Shown here: piece after piece, positions 31,146 to 41,519 of the stretch
How positions within the stretch are numbered: position 1 is the stretch's first letter
Layout: each line of letters starts with the position of its first letter
DNA from: Caenorhabditis remanei
Taxonomy: Eukaryota; Nematoda; Chromadorea; Rhabditida; Rhabditidae
DNA: 64,000 nt
NCBI RefSeq assembly: GCF_010183535.1
Contig: NC_071329.1
Location: 16,940,879-17,004,878 of the forward strand
Direction: 5' to 3'
Program-made: the position numbers and the translations under genes
Notes under the pieces: generated by a model
The model's database searches: none
Seen by the model: the letters and a program-made list of their open reading frames with translations, nothing else
What the model was told of the DNA's origin: nothing

Positions 31146-32576
31146 ACAGGCAAACCGCTCAGGACGAAATTTGGTCCAAACGCGGATGAACACTCGGTGT
31201 CAAAACGATACCAAAAAAGACATCAAAAAAAAATTGGTCCTAATTTGGACCAATTTTCATCCTCGGCGGTCGGCAGGGGTTCCCCGGATCAGATTTTTCT
31301 GATTCTTTCTAACTGTAAATAGTGATGAAGGAACAAACAATTGTATCAATGTATATCAATATTTATTTTACTCAAACTTATGAAAAAAACATAGGAAAGC
31401 TTAGAAAAGTTGTGGCAAATTCGAAGATTATGCAGTTTTGATTTTGCTTCTTGGTCTGCTTCCGAGGTCCCATACACATGTCGACGACGATCTGAAAAAA
31501 GGTCCTTTTTGATTTTTGTTTAAATTTTGAAAGATTAAATTTTGAAATCTTATTGAAACATTTTCATAAACTAAATTGAGATTTTTTCAACCGTACATTT
31601 TTCTAGTTGTATGTAGAGCAGAGACTCTGTACTTTGAAATAAGTTTTTGTTCAAAATTGAAGTATAAGCCCAAAAAGTGAAATAATTTTAAACTTTTATT
31701 GAAGTTTTCAAAACTTTACAAAAATTTTGAATTTATCATTCAATTATTTTTTTTCAATTTCTATTTTAATCAAAAAAGTTGTTTCAAAACTACGGAATTC
31801 TCGTGTTATGCAAGATAACTTACAGTTATGAAAATACAGCGAAAACACATAAGAATGGGCTGGCCAGAATCCAAACATTGAAAGTTCTTCTGAAAAAAAA
31901 AACACCGAAAGCCATTTTTTCAGTTTTCGAAACGAAACTCACCTTAATGCCTTTTGAAAAGTTCCTCAATGCCATACTTGTCAACGGGCCGAAACGGGCC
32001 GACACGGGCCGGCTCGTAACTCGCTTCAAAATGAATATTATGAGCTGAAAAATATACCAAAATGTAGATCTCGACGAGTTCTATGTCCGTGACCTACTAC
32101 GGGCCGGATGGCTATTCGTTAATGTGCCGCGGGCCGGGAAAAAGTGCCTAAAAACGCGAAAATGGCCAAAAAAGCCATTCTAGCCCGGCTCCGCCGAAAC
32201 GGCCCGTGTCGGCCCGTTTTGACCCGTTGACAAGTATACTCAATTCATTCCAATTGGTAGACGTTTTTTGAATTTAGTTCACTGAAATTCAGTTATTTTT
32301 GATGAAAAAGCGAATAATCTTACACGAAAAACGAAACAATTGAAGAAAATGAAATAAAAATTATAAATGAATGAGTGCCAACTCATCCCCATTTGGTCCT
32401 CGTTTCATCATCGGCGCTTTTGAGAAAGCCTCAAAAATGAGGACGCCCGCATCTCACCCGTGTTTCATCCTCAAAACGGCTTTGAGCCGCGTAGGATGAA
32501 ATTAGGGCCTCATTTGGTCCTAATTTCGCCCTTCGCCCGCGTTTGGCCCGTGTTTCATCATCAGCGGTTTGCCTGT
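31146..32576. mobile_element. CACTA-like nonautonomous element, copy A
   Basis: A perfect 15-bp terminal inverted repeat CACAGGCAAACCGCT / AGCGGTTTGCCTGTG bounds the element. Subterminal sequence is also related (GGTCCAAACGCGGATGAA against CGCGTTTGGCCCGTGTTTCA). The empty site is visible in this window: at 38895-38905 the same tRNA spacer runs GATCCAGTTAGCTCG without it, implying a 2-bp AA duplication. CACxG ends suggest the CACTA/CMC group; a 2-3 bp duplication fits. A nested palindrome sits at 31977-32234. Minus-strand exon-like pieces (31500 and 31942) exist but no transposase. Confidence 0.8.
31977..32234. mobile_element. Nested TA-flanked palindrome, copy A
   Basis: Ends CTTGTCAACGGG and CCCGTTGACAAG are flanked by TA. 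Multiple CGGGCC/GGCCCG blocks follow inside. A related, larger element lies at 57719-58265. It is inserted inside the CACTA-like element. Confidence 0.8.
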
Positions 32577-32648
32577 GAACTGGATCAGAAGGTCTTGATA
32601 AACAATCAGATTTGTATCATAATCTAAAGAAAAGTAGACAAAAACGTA

Positions 32649-32721
32649 AGCCCAATGCGGGGCTCGAACCCGCGACAACCAGATTAAGAGTCTGGTGCTC
32701 TACCGACTGAGCTAACCGGGC
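32649..32721 (-). tRNA. tRNA-Lys(CTT), copy A
   Basis: Identical in mature sequence to the gene at 491-563 and on the opposite strand. It lies 72 bases beyond the CACTA-like element that separates it from tRNA-Thr. Confidence 0.97.
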
Positions 32722-33184
32722 AACGATTTGACGCTTTGTCTAAAGTATTTATCAAAGTGAGAGGAGACAGAACGATAAGAGATGGCTGCCGTGCAGCGGG
32801 TGCGGACGGCTACAGTGTAGTTTACTATTAACAAACGCAAACGGCTGTATGTTTGTGTGTCTGTCGCCGATCCTACCGCCCTTCCTACTGAACCGATTTT
32901 CTTCAAATTTGGACCAAAAGATCAGAAATTTTCTCTTAATGATGCCCGTCTATTTTTTTAGTTAGAATAGGTCTCGACTAGGTCACTAGGTGAAAAAACG
33001 TGGTTTTCAAGCCTTTCAGTAGCTTTTGTTTCCGAAATAAGGAAATAGGAGTTCACGGGGGAGATAATTATAGAACATTTTCATTCTTCAAATGAATTCA
33101 TTTCTTCAAATTTTCAACACGGGTGGTATAGAAAAAGAGGTTGAGCAGCCGTAAGGCTGCGTTAACCGACTGGTTACGTTAAAA

Positions 33185-34198
33185 ATGAGAAACTTTGAAA
33201 AACCAGTTGAAAGCTTTTCGGATGCAATTTTGCTACTTTTGGATGAGGTTCTCATCGATAAAGTGCAGAGTGAGGTTCTGATACAATTTCATGTGAATAA
33301 AGCGGTGAGCAACTTTGTATTTCGAGCTACGCCTAACTTCCATTTTCCAGCTTCTAGCATATCATTCATCTTATTTTAAATCACTTTTTACTGAAAAATT
33401 GAATGGAAGCTGTTTTGAATTGCAACGACAACTCAGACCAAATGAGCTCCAAATGTTTCTCGAAGTACTACATGGAGAACCTGTAATAAATGGTTTGGTG
33501 GATTTTCTCTTGAACTGAATAGGGGTTTCATTTTCAGATAGAAACATTACCGCAGTTCTCAGACTTGCAAAAATGTTTGCCACTCCAGTGGTTTTCCGCA
33601 GACTTGCAACGGGCCGGGCCGGGCCGGAATGAAAATTTCTAGGGCCCGGCCCGGAAGTTCAGTACTGAAAAAAATTCAAATTTTTTTTTCGAAAATTTCC
33701 CGATTTTTTTTGAAAAATATTTCTTAAAAACAATTTTTTGTAGGTTTCAAAGGTTTTTGAAAAATATACTTGAGGAAAAATATGAAAAATTTTCAGAAAA
33801 TAAATTTTTGGACAAAAAATTGTAGTGAAAAAAGTTCAAAAATTCAACTCCGGGCCGACCGGGCCGGGCCGGGCCGGAGCTTTCTCGGCCCGGCCCGGCC
33901 CGGAATTTTGCAAGTCTGGTTTTCCGTCAATGCGAACATTATCTTTTGAAAACTTCAAAGCTCGAACTTAAAATATAGTTTGACTTGGCTATCGAGTACG
34001 ACTTTGAGAACTTGAAGGTTCATATTTTACACATGATATTTAATTTCACTGTTAGTTTTTCAGAACGATTGCATAGAGAATATGAGAACTCCAGAAGATG
34101 TTCAAAATGCTATGCCCTATAATATCGAGAGAATGGATCATTTTTTGATCACTTCACTTTTGAAGAAAGCGGCCTCTATCAAGACTAACTCTAAATAA
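33185..34198 (+). pseudogene. BTB gene interrupted by a MITE, copy B
   Basis: Same structure as 29984-30997, with exons 33185-33304, 33351-33492, 33538-34017 and 34064-34198. The same MITE and the same in-frame TAG are present, so the gene was already broken before the duplication. One visible coding difference is GLVD for GLLD, within what is probably intron sequence. Confidence 0.85.
33599..33918. mobile_element. hAT-type MITE in BTB exon, copy B
   Basis: Copy of 30398-30717 carried along by the segmental duplication, with the same GTTTTCCG target duplication on each side. Confidence 0.92.
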
Positions 34199-34262
34199 AA
34201 TAAAGATTTGTTATTTTTATCCTACACCTACATACATTGAAAACTTAGACAAAATTTTTCGG

Positions 34263-34334
34263 TGCCTCATGCTGGAATCGAACCAGCGACCTTCTGTTTA
34301 CTAGACAGACGCTCTGCCACTGAGCCAATGAGGC
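34263..34334 (-). tRNA. tRNA-Thr(AGT), copy B
   Basis: Identical to 31062-31133 at the 3,201-base offset; full cloverleaf with anticodon AGT. Confidence 0.96.
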
Positions 34335-34346
34335 GGACGAGCTAAC

Positions 34347-35777
34347 ACAGGCAAACCGCTCAGGACGAAATTTGGTCCAAACGCGGATGAACACTCGGTG
34401 TCAAAACGATACCAAAAAAGACATCAAAAAAAAATTGGTCCTAATTTGGACCAATTTTCATCCTCGGCGGTCGGCAGGGGTTCCCCGGATCAGATTTTTC
34501 TGATTCTTTCTAACTGTAAATAGTGATGAAGGAACAAACAATTGTATCAATGTATATCAATATTTATTTTACTCAAACTTATGAAAAAAACATAGGAAAG
34601 CTTAGAAAAGTTGTGGCAAATTCGAAGATTATGCAGTTTTGATTTTGCTTCTTGGTCTGCTTCCGAGGTCCCATACACATGTCGACGACGATCTGAAAAA
34701 AGGTCCTTTTTGATTTTTGTTTAAATTTTGAAAGATTAAATTTTGAAATCTTATTGAAACATTTTCATAAACTAAATTGAGATTTTTTCAACCGTACATT
34801 TTTCTAGTTGTATGTAGAGCAGAGACTCTGTACTTTGAAATAAGTTTTTGTTCAAAATTGAAGTATAAGCCCAAAAAGTGAAATAATTTTAAACTTTTAT
34901 TGAAGTTTTCAAAACTTTACAAAAATTTTGAATTTATCATTCAATTATTTTTTTTCAATTTCTATTTTAATCAAAAAAGTTGTTTCAAAACTACGGAATT
35001 CTCGTGTTATGCAAGATAACTTACAGTTATGAAAATACAGCGAAAACACATAAGAATGGGCTGGCCAGAATCCAAACATTGAAAGTTCTTCTGAAAAAAA
35101 AAACACCGAAAGCCATTTTTTCAGTTTTCGAAACGAAACTCACCTTAATGCCTTTTGAAAAGTTCCTCAATGCCATACTTGTCAACGGGCCGAAACGGGC
35201 CGACACGGGCCGGCTCGTAACTCGCTTCAAAATGAATATTATGAGCTGAAAAATATACCAAAATGTAGATCTCGACGAGTTCTATGTCCGTGACCTACTA
35301 CGGGCCGGATGGCTATTCGTTAATGTGCCGCGGGCCGGGAAAAAGTGCCTAAAAACGCGAAAATGGCCAAAAAAGCCATTCTAGCCCGGCTCCGCCGAAA
35401 CGGCCCGTGTCGGCCCGTTTTGACCCGTTGACAAGTATACTCAATTCATTCCAATTGGTAGACGTTTTTTGAATTTAGTTCACTGAAATTCAGTTATTTT
35501 TGATGAAAAAGCGAATAATCTTACACGAAAAACGAAACAATTGAAGAAAATGAAATAAAAATTATAAATGAATGAGTGCCAACTCATCCCCATTTGGTCC
35601 TCGTTTCATCATCGGCGCTTTTGAGAAAGCCTCAAAAATGAGGACGCCCGCATCTCACCCGTGTTTCATCCTCAAAACGGCTTTGAGCCGCGTAGGATGA
35701 AATTAGGGCCTCATTTGGTCCTAATTTCGCCCTTCGCCCGCGTTTGGCCCGTGTTTCATCATCAGCGGTTTGCCTGT
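34347..35777. mobile_element. CACTA-like nonautonomous element, copy B
   Basis: Copy of 31146-32576 within duplication unit B, with the same 15-bp terminal inverted repeats. Confidence 0.8.
35178..35435. mobile_element. Nested TA-flanked palindrome, copy B
   Basis: Copy of 31977-32234 at the 3,201-base offset. Confidence 0.8.
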
Positions 35778-35849
35778 GAACTGGATCAGAAGGTCTTGAT
35801 AAACAATCAGATTTGTATCACAATCTAAAGAAAAGTAGACAAAAACGTA

Positions 35850-35922
35850 AGCCCAATGCGGGGCTCGAACCCGCGACAACCAGATTAAGAGTCTGGTGCT
35901 CTACCGACTGAGCTAACCGGGC
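35850..35922 (-). tRNA. tRNA-Lys(CTT), copy B
   Basis: Identical to 32649-32721 at the 3,201-base offset. Confidence 0.97.
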
Positions 35923-36021
35923 AACGATTTGACGCTTTGTCTAAAGTATTTATCAAAGTGAGAGGAGACAGAACGATAAGAGATGGCTGCCGTGCAGCGG
36001 GTGCGGACGGCTACAGTGTAG

Positions 36022-38225
36022 TGTCAGTAGGGGGCGAGAAGAGGGGGAGGTCGGTGTGTCTGTTTGTCCGTATTAATGTTTCTTTCAACGTGTTCGTGTT
36101 TTTGTGAATCTGTGAACTCATAACAATTCACGACTTGCTGGAAATACGATTTATCAACGAAATGGATTTTTATTTTTCAAAATTAAACAAAGGATTCAAT
36201 TATCGGAAATTTTCTGGGGTGAATGGATAGCCGAACTTATTTTCATTTCACACCTGAAATAACCTGACTTATTATTGAATTGAACACAAATATTTACTCA
36301 CTGTTTCTGAACTGTAGGTGGTCCTGATTGTTGCCACGCGGTATTCGTCCTGATTTCTTCACAAGGTATGATGCACCATGCGCTGAATCGTTGCTCAGTG
36401 GGGGACGTGCTCTTTCAATTACAGGAAACACCTCAAACTTGGGTAATTAAACCTTTATTAAAAGATAAAAGATAAGCTCTCGCCAGTGCTTTTATACTGG
36501 GCAGAGGCGGAGCCAAACAGGAAATGTGTGGGTGAAAGAATTCAATTAAAACAGATAGAAAGAATGATTCAAGACTAAAAGCCTATGAATCATATCCGAT
36601 GGGAGCGGGGAAAAGAAAGTGGGAGATGTACAAAGTACAATCGAGCACACAACTCACTGATCTCCAATGTTGGGTTCAGTGTCATTTCAAATTCCTCGGA
36701 TGTTAACGGCTTCCAAACACGCTCCATAGAAGTCTTGAGGGAATGGATTTTCCATACTCTCAGCGGCATGGCTACTCTCATAGGCTGCCACGAGGAATAG
36801 TAGTATCATCAAAAGAAGAGGTCACCCGAGTGTCTGGCATTCTGGAATCCACAAAATTAAGTGAAAAATCGTTCAAAACCCGATTTTTAATCCTGATGTC
36901 ATAACGAGGTTTTAAATTTTATGACTTTACACCCATTTCTTTAAAACAATATCCTTTGCACTAGAAGGCAGCTGCCACATTCTCAGAAAATAAGTGGGTT
37001 ATTCTCTACTTCTCTCTCCCGTATCTTTTCTCTTCAATTTTTGAGGAAAAGAAGAAGACTCACCAGAATCCGGACCCGTTCTTATTGAACCACAATCAAC
37101 CAAACGTTGTTGAGATCCTTGAGTGGAACATCTGGAAAATAGAATACTTTTAAATAAAAACTAGCCTATCGGTTTTTACTGAAATGTTTGGAAGATAGAG
37201 AGTTTTGATAATTCATTTTTGAATAAAGCTGTTTTCAGTGGAAAATGACCAACTTTGACACTGTACTACAATGTCAACATATTGTCCGATAAATTTTATT
37301 TTGTATGGGTTGGACAGAGAAAAAATAGCACATCATTTTTGTAGTTAACCATTTTTTTGTACGGACACTACCACGAAAGTTACTGGTTGTCAAAGTGATA
37401 AGTTCCAAAATTTCGCTGATGCACTGATATTTGTCGGTTTCAGGGAGAAATGAATTTAACGACCTGTAACTTTCAAGATAGTGTCCCTACAAAGAAATGG
37501 TCAACTACAAAAGTGATGTGCTATTTTTGCTCTGTCCAACCCATACAAAATTGAATTTATTGGACAATCATGTGACCCCGAAAAACACTGTCAAAGTTGG
37601 TAATTTTCCGCTGAAAATATCTAAAGTTAACAAGCTTACTGTATAGAAATTTTTTTTTCTCAGAAACTTGAAATTATAATATAAAATAACATTTCTGAGT
37701 TAAAAACCATATATAATAGAATTTTGAATTAACTTTTCTGAAACAACTATCAGAACACTTCATCTATGTACATACTTACCACAGTACCCGAGAATAAAAA
37801 TAGATAAATAATTAGTATTCAAAAATAATAAGGAAGGCATTGTCGACTGCTACATATGCTGTCTGGTGGGAATGAATGAATCTCCTCAGAATGAAAAGTT
37901 GAGGAGAGAGAGAGGAAAGAACAGATGTCTTTTATTATCTTTACACTAGCCTGGGCGCTTCTTTGAGGTACTTCATCTCTTTGACTCTGGTGGCTTTCTC
38001 CACTTTTTTTTGTGCAAAATGTGTAGAGAATATAATTGTTTCTATCAACACGAAAACTCGATTTATTCTTTAAAAAATATTATTTTCTTTGTGGCGGCCA
38101 AACAGACACACCTACCTTCTCCATCTTTCTTGCCCAACGGCCCCTTCCCGCATTCGCACACACTTTTCGTCTCTCCCCGTGTCTTCTCTCTTTCATAAAC
38201 GACCTAGACCCCGCATCAGATCGCC
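36022..38225. other. Intergenic with weak exon-like segments and a MITE
   Basis: Minus-strand open segments at about 36600-36790 (MPLRVWKIHSLKTSMERVW) and 36305-36440 (SYLVKKSGRIPRGNN, with a GTGAGT donor) and 37062-37133 look like possible exons, but I could not join them in phase or recognise a family. A MITE copy lies at 37210-37641. The rest shows no feature. Confidence 0.35.
37210..37641. mobile_element. CAGTACC palindromic MITE, copy 4
   Basis: The right end CAAGCTTACTG is followed by TA; the left end is diverged. It shares the CACTGTCAAAGTTGGTAATT block and ACGGACACTACC/GTGTCCCT arms with copy 3. Confidence 0.65.
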
Positions 38226-38827
38226 GCCCGGTTAGCTCAGTCGGTAGCAGTGTTGTTGGGAATTCAGACTTCCGACTTCCGACTTCCGACTTCCGGGCTT
38301 TTTTTCACTTCCGACTTCCGACTTCCGACTTCCGGATAAGAAATTTCACTTCCGACTTCCGACTTCCGACTTCCGGATAAGGAATTTTATTTCCGACTTC
38401 CGTCATTCCATAACGGTGGAATTTCGGAAAAGTAAATTTCGCAGAAATACATGGAAAAATGGTCTAAAAGGACAGAAAATAGGCTTTTCTTCAGCCAAAA
38501 ACTAATTTTCCATTGATTTTCGGCAATTTTATGATTTTTCTCTTGGAGTTTTTGAATATTTGCGAAAAAATCTAATTCCAACTTCCGACTTCCGACTTCC
38601 GACTTCCCACTTCCTGGCGTTTTTTCACTTCCGACTTCCGACTTCCGACTTCCGGATAAGAAATTTTACTTCCGACTTCCGACTTCCGACTTCCTGATAA
38701 GAAAAATCACTTCCAACTTCCGACTTCCGACTTCCGGATAAGAAAATTTTCACTTCCCAACATCTCTGGTCGGTAGAGCACCAGACTCTTAATCTGGTTG
38801 TCGCGGGTTCGAGCCCCGCATTGGGCT
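38226..38827 (+). pseudogene. tRNA-Lys(CTT) split by a hAT-type MITE
   Basis: The 5' part (38226-38247) ends in GTCGGTAG; the 3' part resumes at 38769 with the same GTCGGTAG and continues AGCACCAGACTCTTAATCTG to a complete acceptor at 38827. Removing the insert and one GTCGGTAG restores the standard Lys tRNA. The 521-base interruption in the D arm should destroy function, and because the internal A box is split, Pol III transcription may fail too. Confidence 0.93.
38248..38768. mobile_element. hAT-type MITE built of TTCCGAC repeats
   Basis: Ends CAGTGTTGTTGGGAA and TTCCCAACATCTCTG are inverted repeats with two mismatches, and the flanks are a perfect 8-bp duplication GTCGGTAG. Inside, runs of ACTTCCG heptamers are punctuated by GATAAGAAATTT-like spacers on both sides of a unique core at about 38405-38575. 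No ORF codes for a transposase. Confidence 0.92.
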
Positions 38828-38907
38828 TACGTTTTTGTCTTCTTTTCTTTAGATTGTGATACAAATCTTATTGTTTATCAAGACCTTCTGATCCAGTTAG
38901 CTCGACC

Positions 38908-38979
38908 GCCTCATTGGCTCAGTGGCAGAGCGTCTGTCTAGTAAACAGAAGGTCGCTGGTTCGATTCCAGCATGAGGCA
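38908..38979 (+). tRNA. tRNA-Thr(AGT), plus-strand copy
   Basis: Full 72-base cloverleaf identical to the two minus-strand copies. It follows the split tRNA-Lys at the spacing expected before the CACTA-like insertion seen in units A and B. Confidence 0.96.
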
Positions 38980-39341
38980 CCGAAACTTTTTAAAGCATGT
39001 AGGTTTATTCGATAAAAAATAACAAGTCATTATTTAATTTAATTTTTCTACATGTCTGTCAATTCGTCTTTGTGTGATTCCAGATGTCCAAATAAATAGG
39101 TTTTTTAAACACACCTTCTCTCATACAAACAAATTCAAACACATTTATTGTGATAAGAAATGATGTTAACGCTACGAATATCAAAAAATACTGAAGAAAA
39201 ATATGGTTAGGAGGGTTGAGACCGGGAAAAGTTGCAAGTCAATAAAAAGCGATTAGACTGGGTCATGAGAAAATAGTTATGGTATAATACAAGATTTCGA
39301 AATAAATATGTAGACTGTAGTGACAGAATTATAAAGGGTTC
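38980..39341. other. Intergenic, MRG gene 3' flank
   Basis: AT-rich sequence between tRNA-Thr and the stop codon of the minus-strand MRG gene; it should contain that gene's 3' UTR. No other feature seen. Confidence 0.5.
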
Positions 39342-41519
39342 TCAACGGACTCGGCTTGTGCTTGGAACATCAGGTGGGAGCTCATAGCTGTCGTCTCCCA
39401 AATAGTATTCCTGGTGGTGAGCGGTCAGGTAATCCATGAGCATTTTGATTCCGGTTTCGACGTACTGGAAGAAGAAGAAATGTTAGGAAGAAAAAAAAAT
39501 CCCAAAATCATATTTAAAAAAAACTAACCTTAGCCAATCCCGGCGCTTTTGGTCTGTAACTATAGTATTCATTGAATCTGCTGAGCATTCTGAGCAAGTG
39601 AACGATGCCGTAGTGCTCTGAGGCGCGGAATCCAATCCTCTCCACACGCTTCCGGTAATCGGCACGTTCCGACGGGTAGAGCAGGTGGGATCTATAATAA
39701 AATGGGTATATTTTTTTGAAAAAATGAAAAAAATAGATACCCCAAAAGAAGGTTGAAGTAGTTAACGATGGCATTAGCTGTGTAGACTCCGATGACCTGG
39801 TTGATGTCTTCAACGTTGTCGGTCGGCATGAGGTACAGCGTCGAAGGCTTCAAATTATCTTCCATTGAGTCCACGTACTGAAAAAATAGTTTTAAATTTA
39901 TGTAGTTGAAGTGAAAATCGACAACTTTTTTATGTCTGTCTCTAAAACCTTATTTTTGGATTCTGGGTTACTGTAGTTAAAATTTGCCAATTTTTCAATT
40001 TTTTAAAAAACTTTTTTCAATTTTTCATCGAAAATGTGAATATTTTTGATGATTATTCAGAATTTTTTCAAATTCTGAATGATATGGTCACTTTTTCAAG
40101 AAAAAATTCAAAAAAATTCAAACAATTTGAATTTTGGCGCAAGTACCCGGACCTTGACAAGTATGAGTCAAAGGTTATTAGCAGCCCACCCGTTCTTACA
40201 ACTGCGCCCCACCGCAAACGAGAGAGTATCGGCGAGAGACGCAGAGTTTTTTCTGGCGCGAAACAGAGTTTCACCATTTTTGATCTATTTTTGCATACTT
40301 TTTTCTTGAAAATTGGCAAATTTTGAATTAAAACTTGTGAAAATAGATCAAAAATGGTGAAAATCTGTTTCGCGCCAGAAAAAACTCTGCGTCTCTCGCC
40401 GGTACTCTCTCGTTTGCAGCGGACCGCAGTTGTAACGAAATTGCTCCGCTAATATTCCTTCGAAAAAAGAGACATCTGGACAACCTCTACACACAGACAG
40501 ACACCTCCCCTCTTCTCCTCACAAAGTGATTGATGCGTTGCGGGAACAATGGGTGAGGAGGAGAAAAAAAGAAAGTGTCTGTCGGTGTGTCGGTTTGTCC
40601 AAAACTCTCCAATTCAGACTGGAGGTTACTGTAGCTGGAAATTAGATCTAGAAACAATATTTTGAATCATAGGTTACGGTAGCTGGTCGGTGCGCTCGAG
40701 AGCCTCCATCAGATTACTGTAGCTAGAATCTTTGTCAACTGTGTTGCGAGCCCTAGATTACTGTAATTCTTTAAACATTTGTCTCGTCTATTATAGGCGT
40801 TTCTGCTTCTGTCGGTGTGTCGGTTTGTCCAAAATTATCCGATTCAGACTGGTTACTGTAGCTAAAAGTCCGATCTAGAAACAATATCTTGAATCATGGG
40901 TTACGGTAGGTGGGAGGCTCCATTAGTTTACTGGACCTCAGATCTTAGGGTACTGTTTTTAGGGCGCTAGACTACTGTAATTCCCACTCACCCTGGCAAT
41001 GATATCCTCCACCGATCCGTCATCTGGAAGCCGCAAAACCGTTTTCCTCGTCGACATCATTCGACAATCATTCAGCAGAATCTGTCGAAGCGGTTCCGAG
41101 AACTCGATCTCCACTTTCTTGTCGGCGACGTCATCTCGAACTACGCGTCTTGGCTCCATCAGTCTCATTCTGCGAGTCGTGAAAACTTCCTCTTCTTCTT
41201 GAATATCCGATCCACCGAGACTACTCGATGCTCTACTTTCAACCTTTCTAGATTTTCTTCCCTGATACTTCGAACTCGGCTTGATCGGCAAGTTGTTAGC
41301 TATCTGGTACTCCTCGAGAGTTCCTTTGATCACTCGACCCGAATCACCTGGCACGACCTCGTTGAAGCGGTTATTCCATCCCTCGTAGTGAATCGTATAC
41401 TGCTGAACACCGTCTTTCACTTCGACACCGATCACTTTTGCGAGGTAGGGAGTTTCTTTTTGGAAGCAGACACAAATTTCGCCGAGTTTGAATACGGGAT
41501 GTGCGGCTGGGGACGACAT
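39342..41519 (-). CDS. MRG-family chromo-barrel protein (short paralogue)
   Basis: Exons (minus) 40992-41519, 39741-39877, 39529-39691 and 39342-39464 give 316 aa, close to the usual MRG-1 length. The chromo barrel reads LGEICVCFQKETPYLAKVIG then YTIHYEGWNNRFNEVVPG. A short linker holds KYQGRKSRK, an echo of the repeats in the 8865 gene. The MRG domain includes FSEPLRQILLNDCRMM, VVNYFNLLLG-like helix (NAIVNYFNLLLG) and FRASEHYGIVHLLRMLSRF. MRG proteins read H3K36 methylation and scaffold chromatin complexes. Intron 1 is unusually long and carries an inverted-repeat element and a tandem duplication. The intron position before the tyrosine at the start of the last exon is shared with the other MRG gene, supporting common descent. 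Confidence 0.9.
40185..40445. repeat. Palindromic element in MRG intron 1
   Basis: Arms of about 100 bases face each other around a 60-base spacer. Shared pieces include GCAAACGAGAGAGTA/CTCTCTCGTTTGC, GGCGAGAGACGCAGAG/CTCTGCGTCTCTCGCC and TCTGGCGCGAAACAGA with its complement. Confidence 0.75.
40568..40930. repeat. Direct repeat in MRG intron 1
   Basis: About 110 bases starting TCTGTCGGTGTGTCGGTTTG recur after roughly 230 bases with small changes, including GATCTAGAAACAATAT and TTGAATCATGGGTTACGGTA. TTACTGTAG-like motifs are scattered through and beyond both copies. Confidence 0.75.

Larger units (their letters stand above)
29620..32820. repeat. 3,201-bp tandem duplication, unit A
   Basis: Positions 29620-32820 match 32821-36021 at a constant offset of 3,201 bases. 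I noticed four single-base differences (near 29643, 29672, 30298 and 32620), so the copies are about 99.9 percent identical by eye. The unit carries a BTB pseudogene, tRNA-Thr, a CACTA-like element and tRNA-Lys. Confidence 0.95.
32821..36021. repeat. 3,201-bp tandem duplication, unit B
   Basis: This is the second unit of the tandem duplication described at 29620. The junction at 32820/32821 joins the end of unit A directly to its own start with no filler visible. Confidence 0.95.

Noticed and set aside
36300..37135. A three-exon minus-strand gene
   Set aside because: Exon-like pieces exist, but phases do not join and stops intervene; left as a remark in the intergenic entry.
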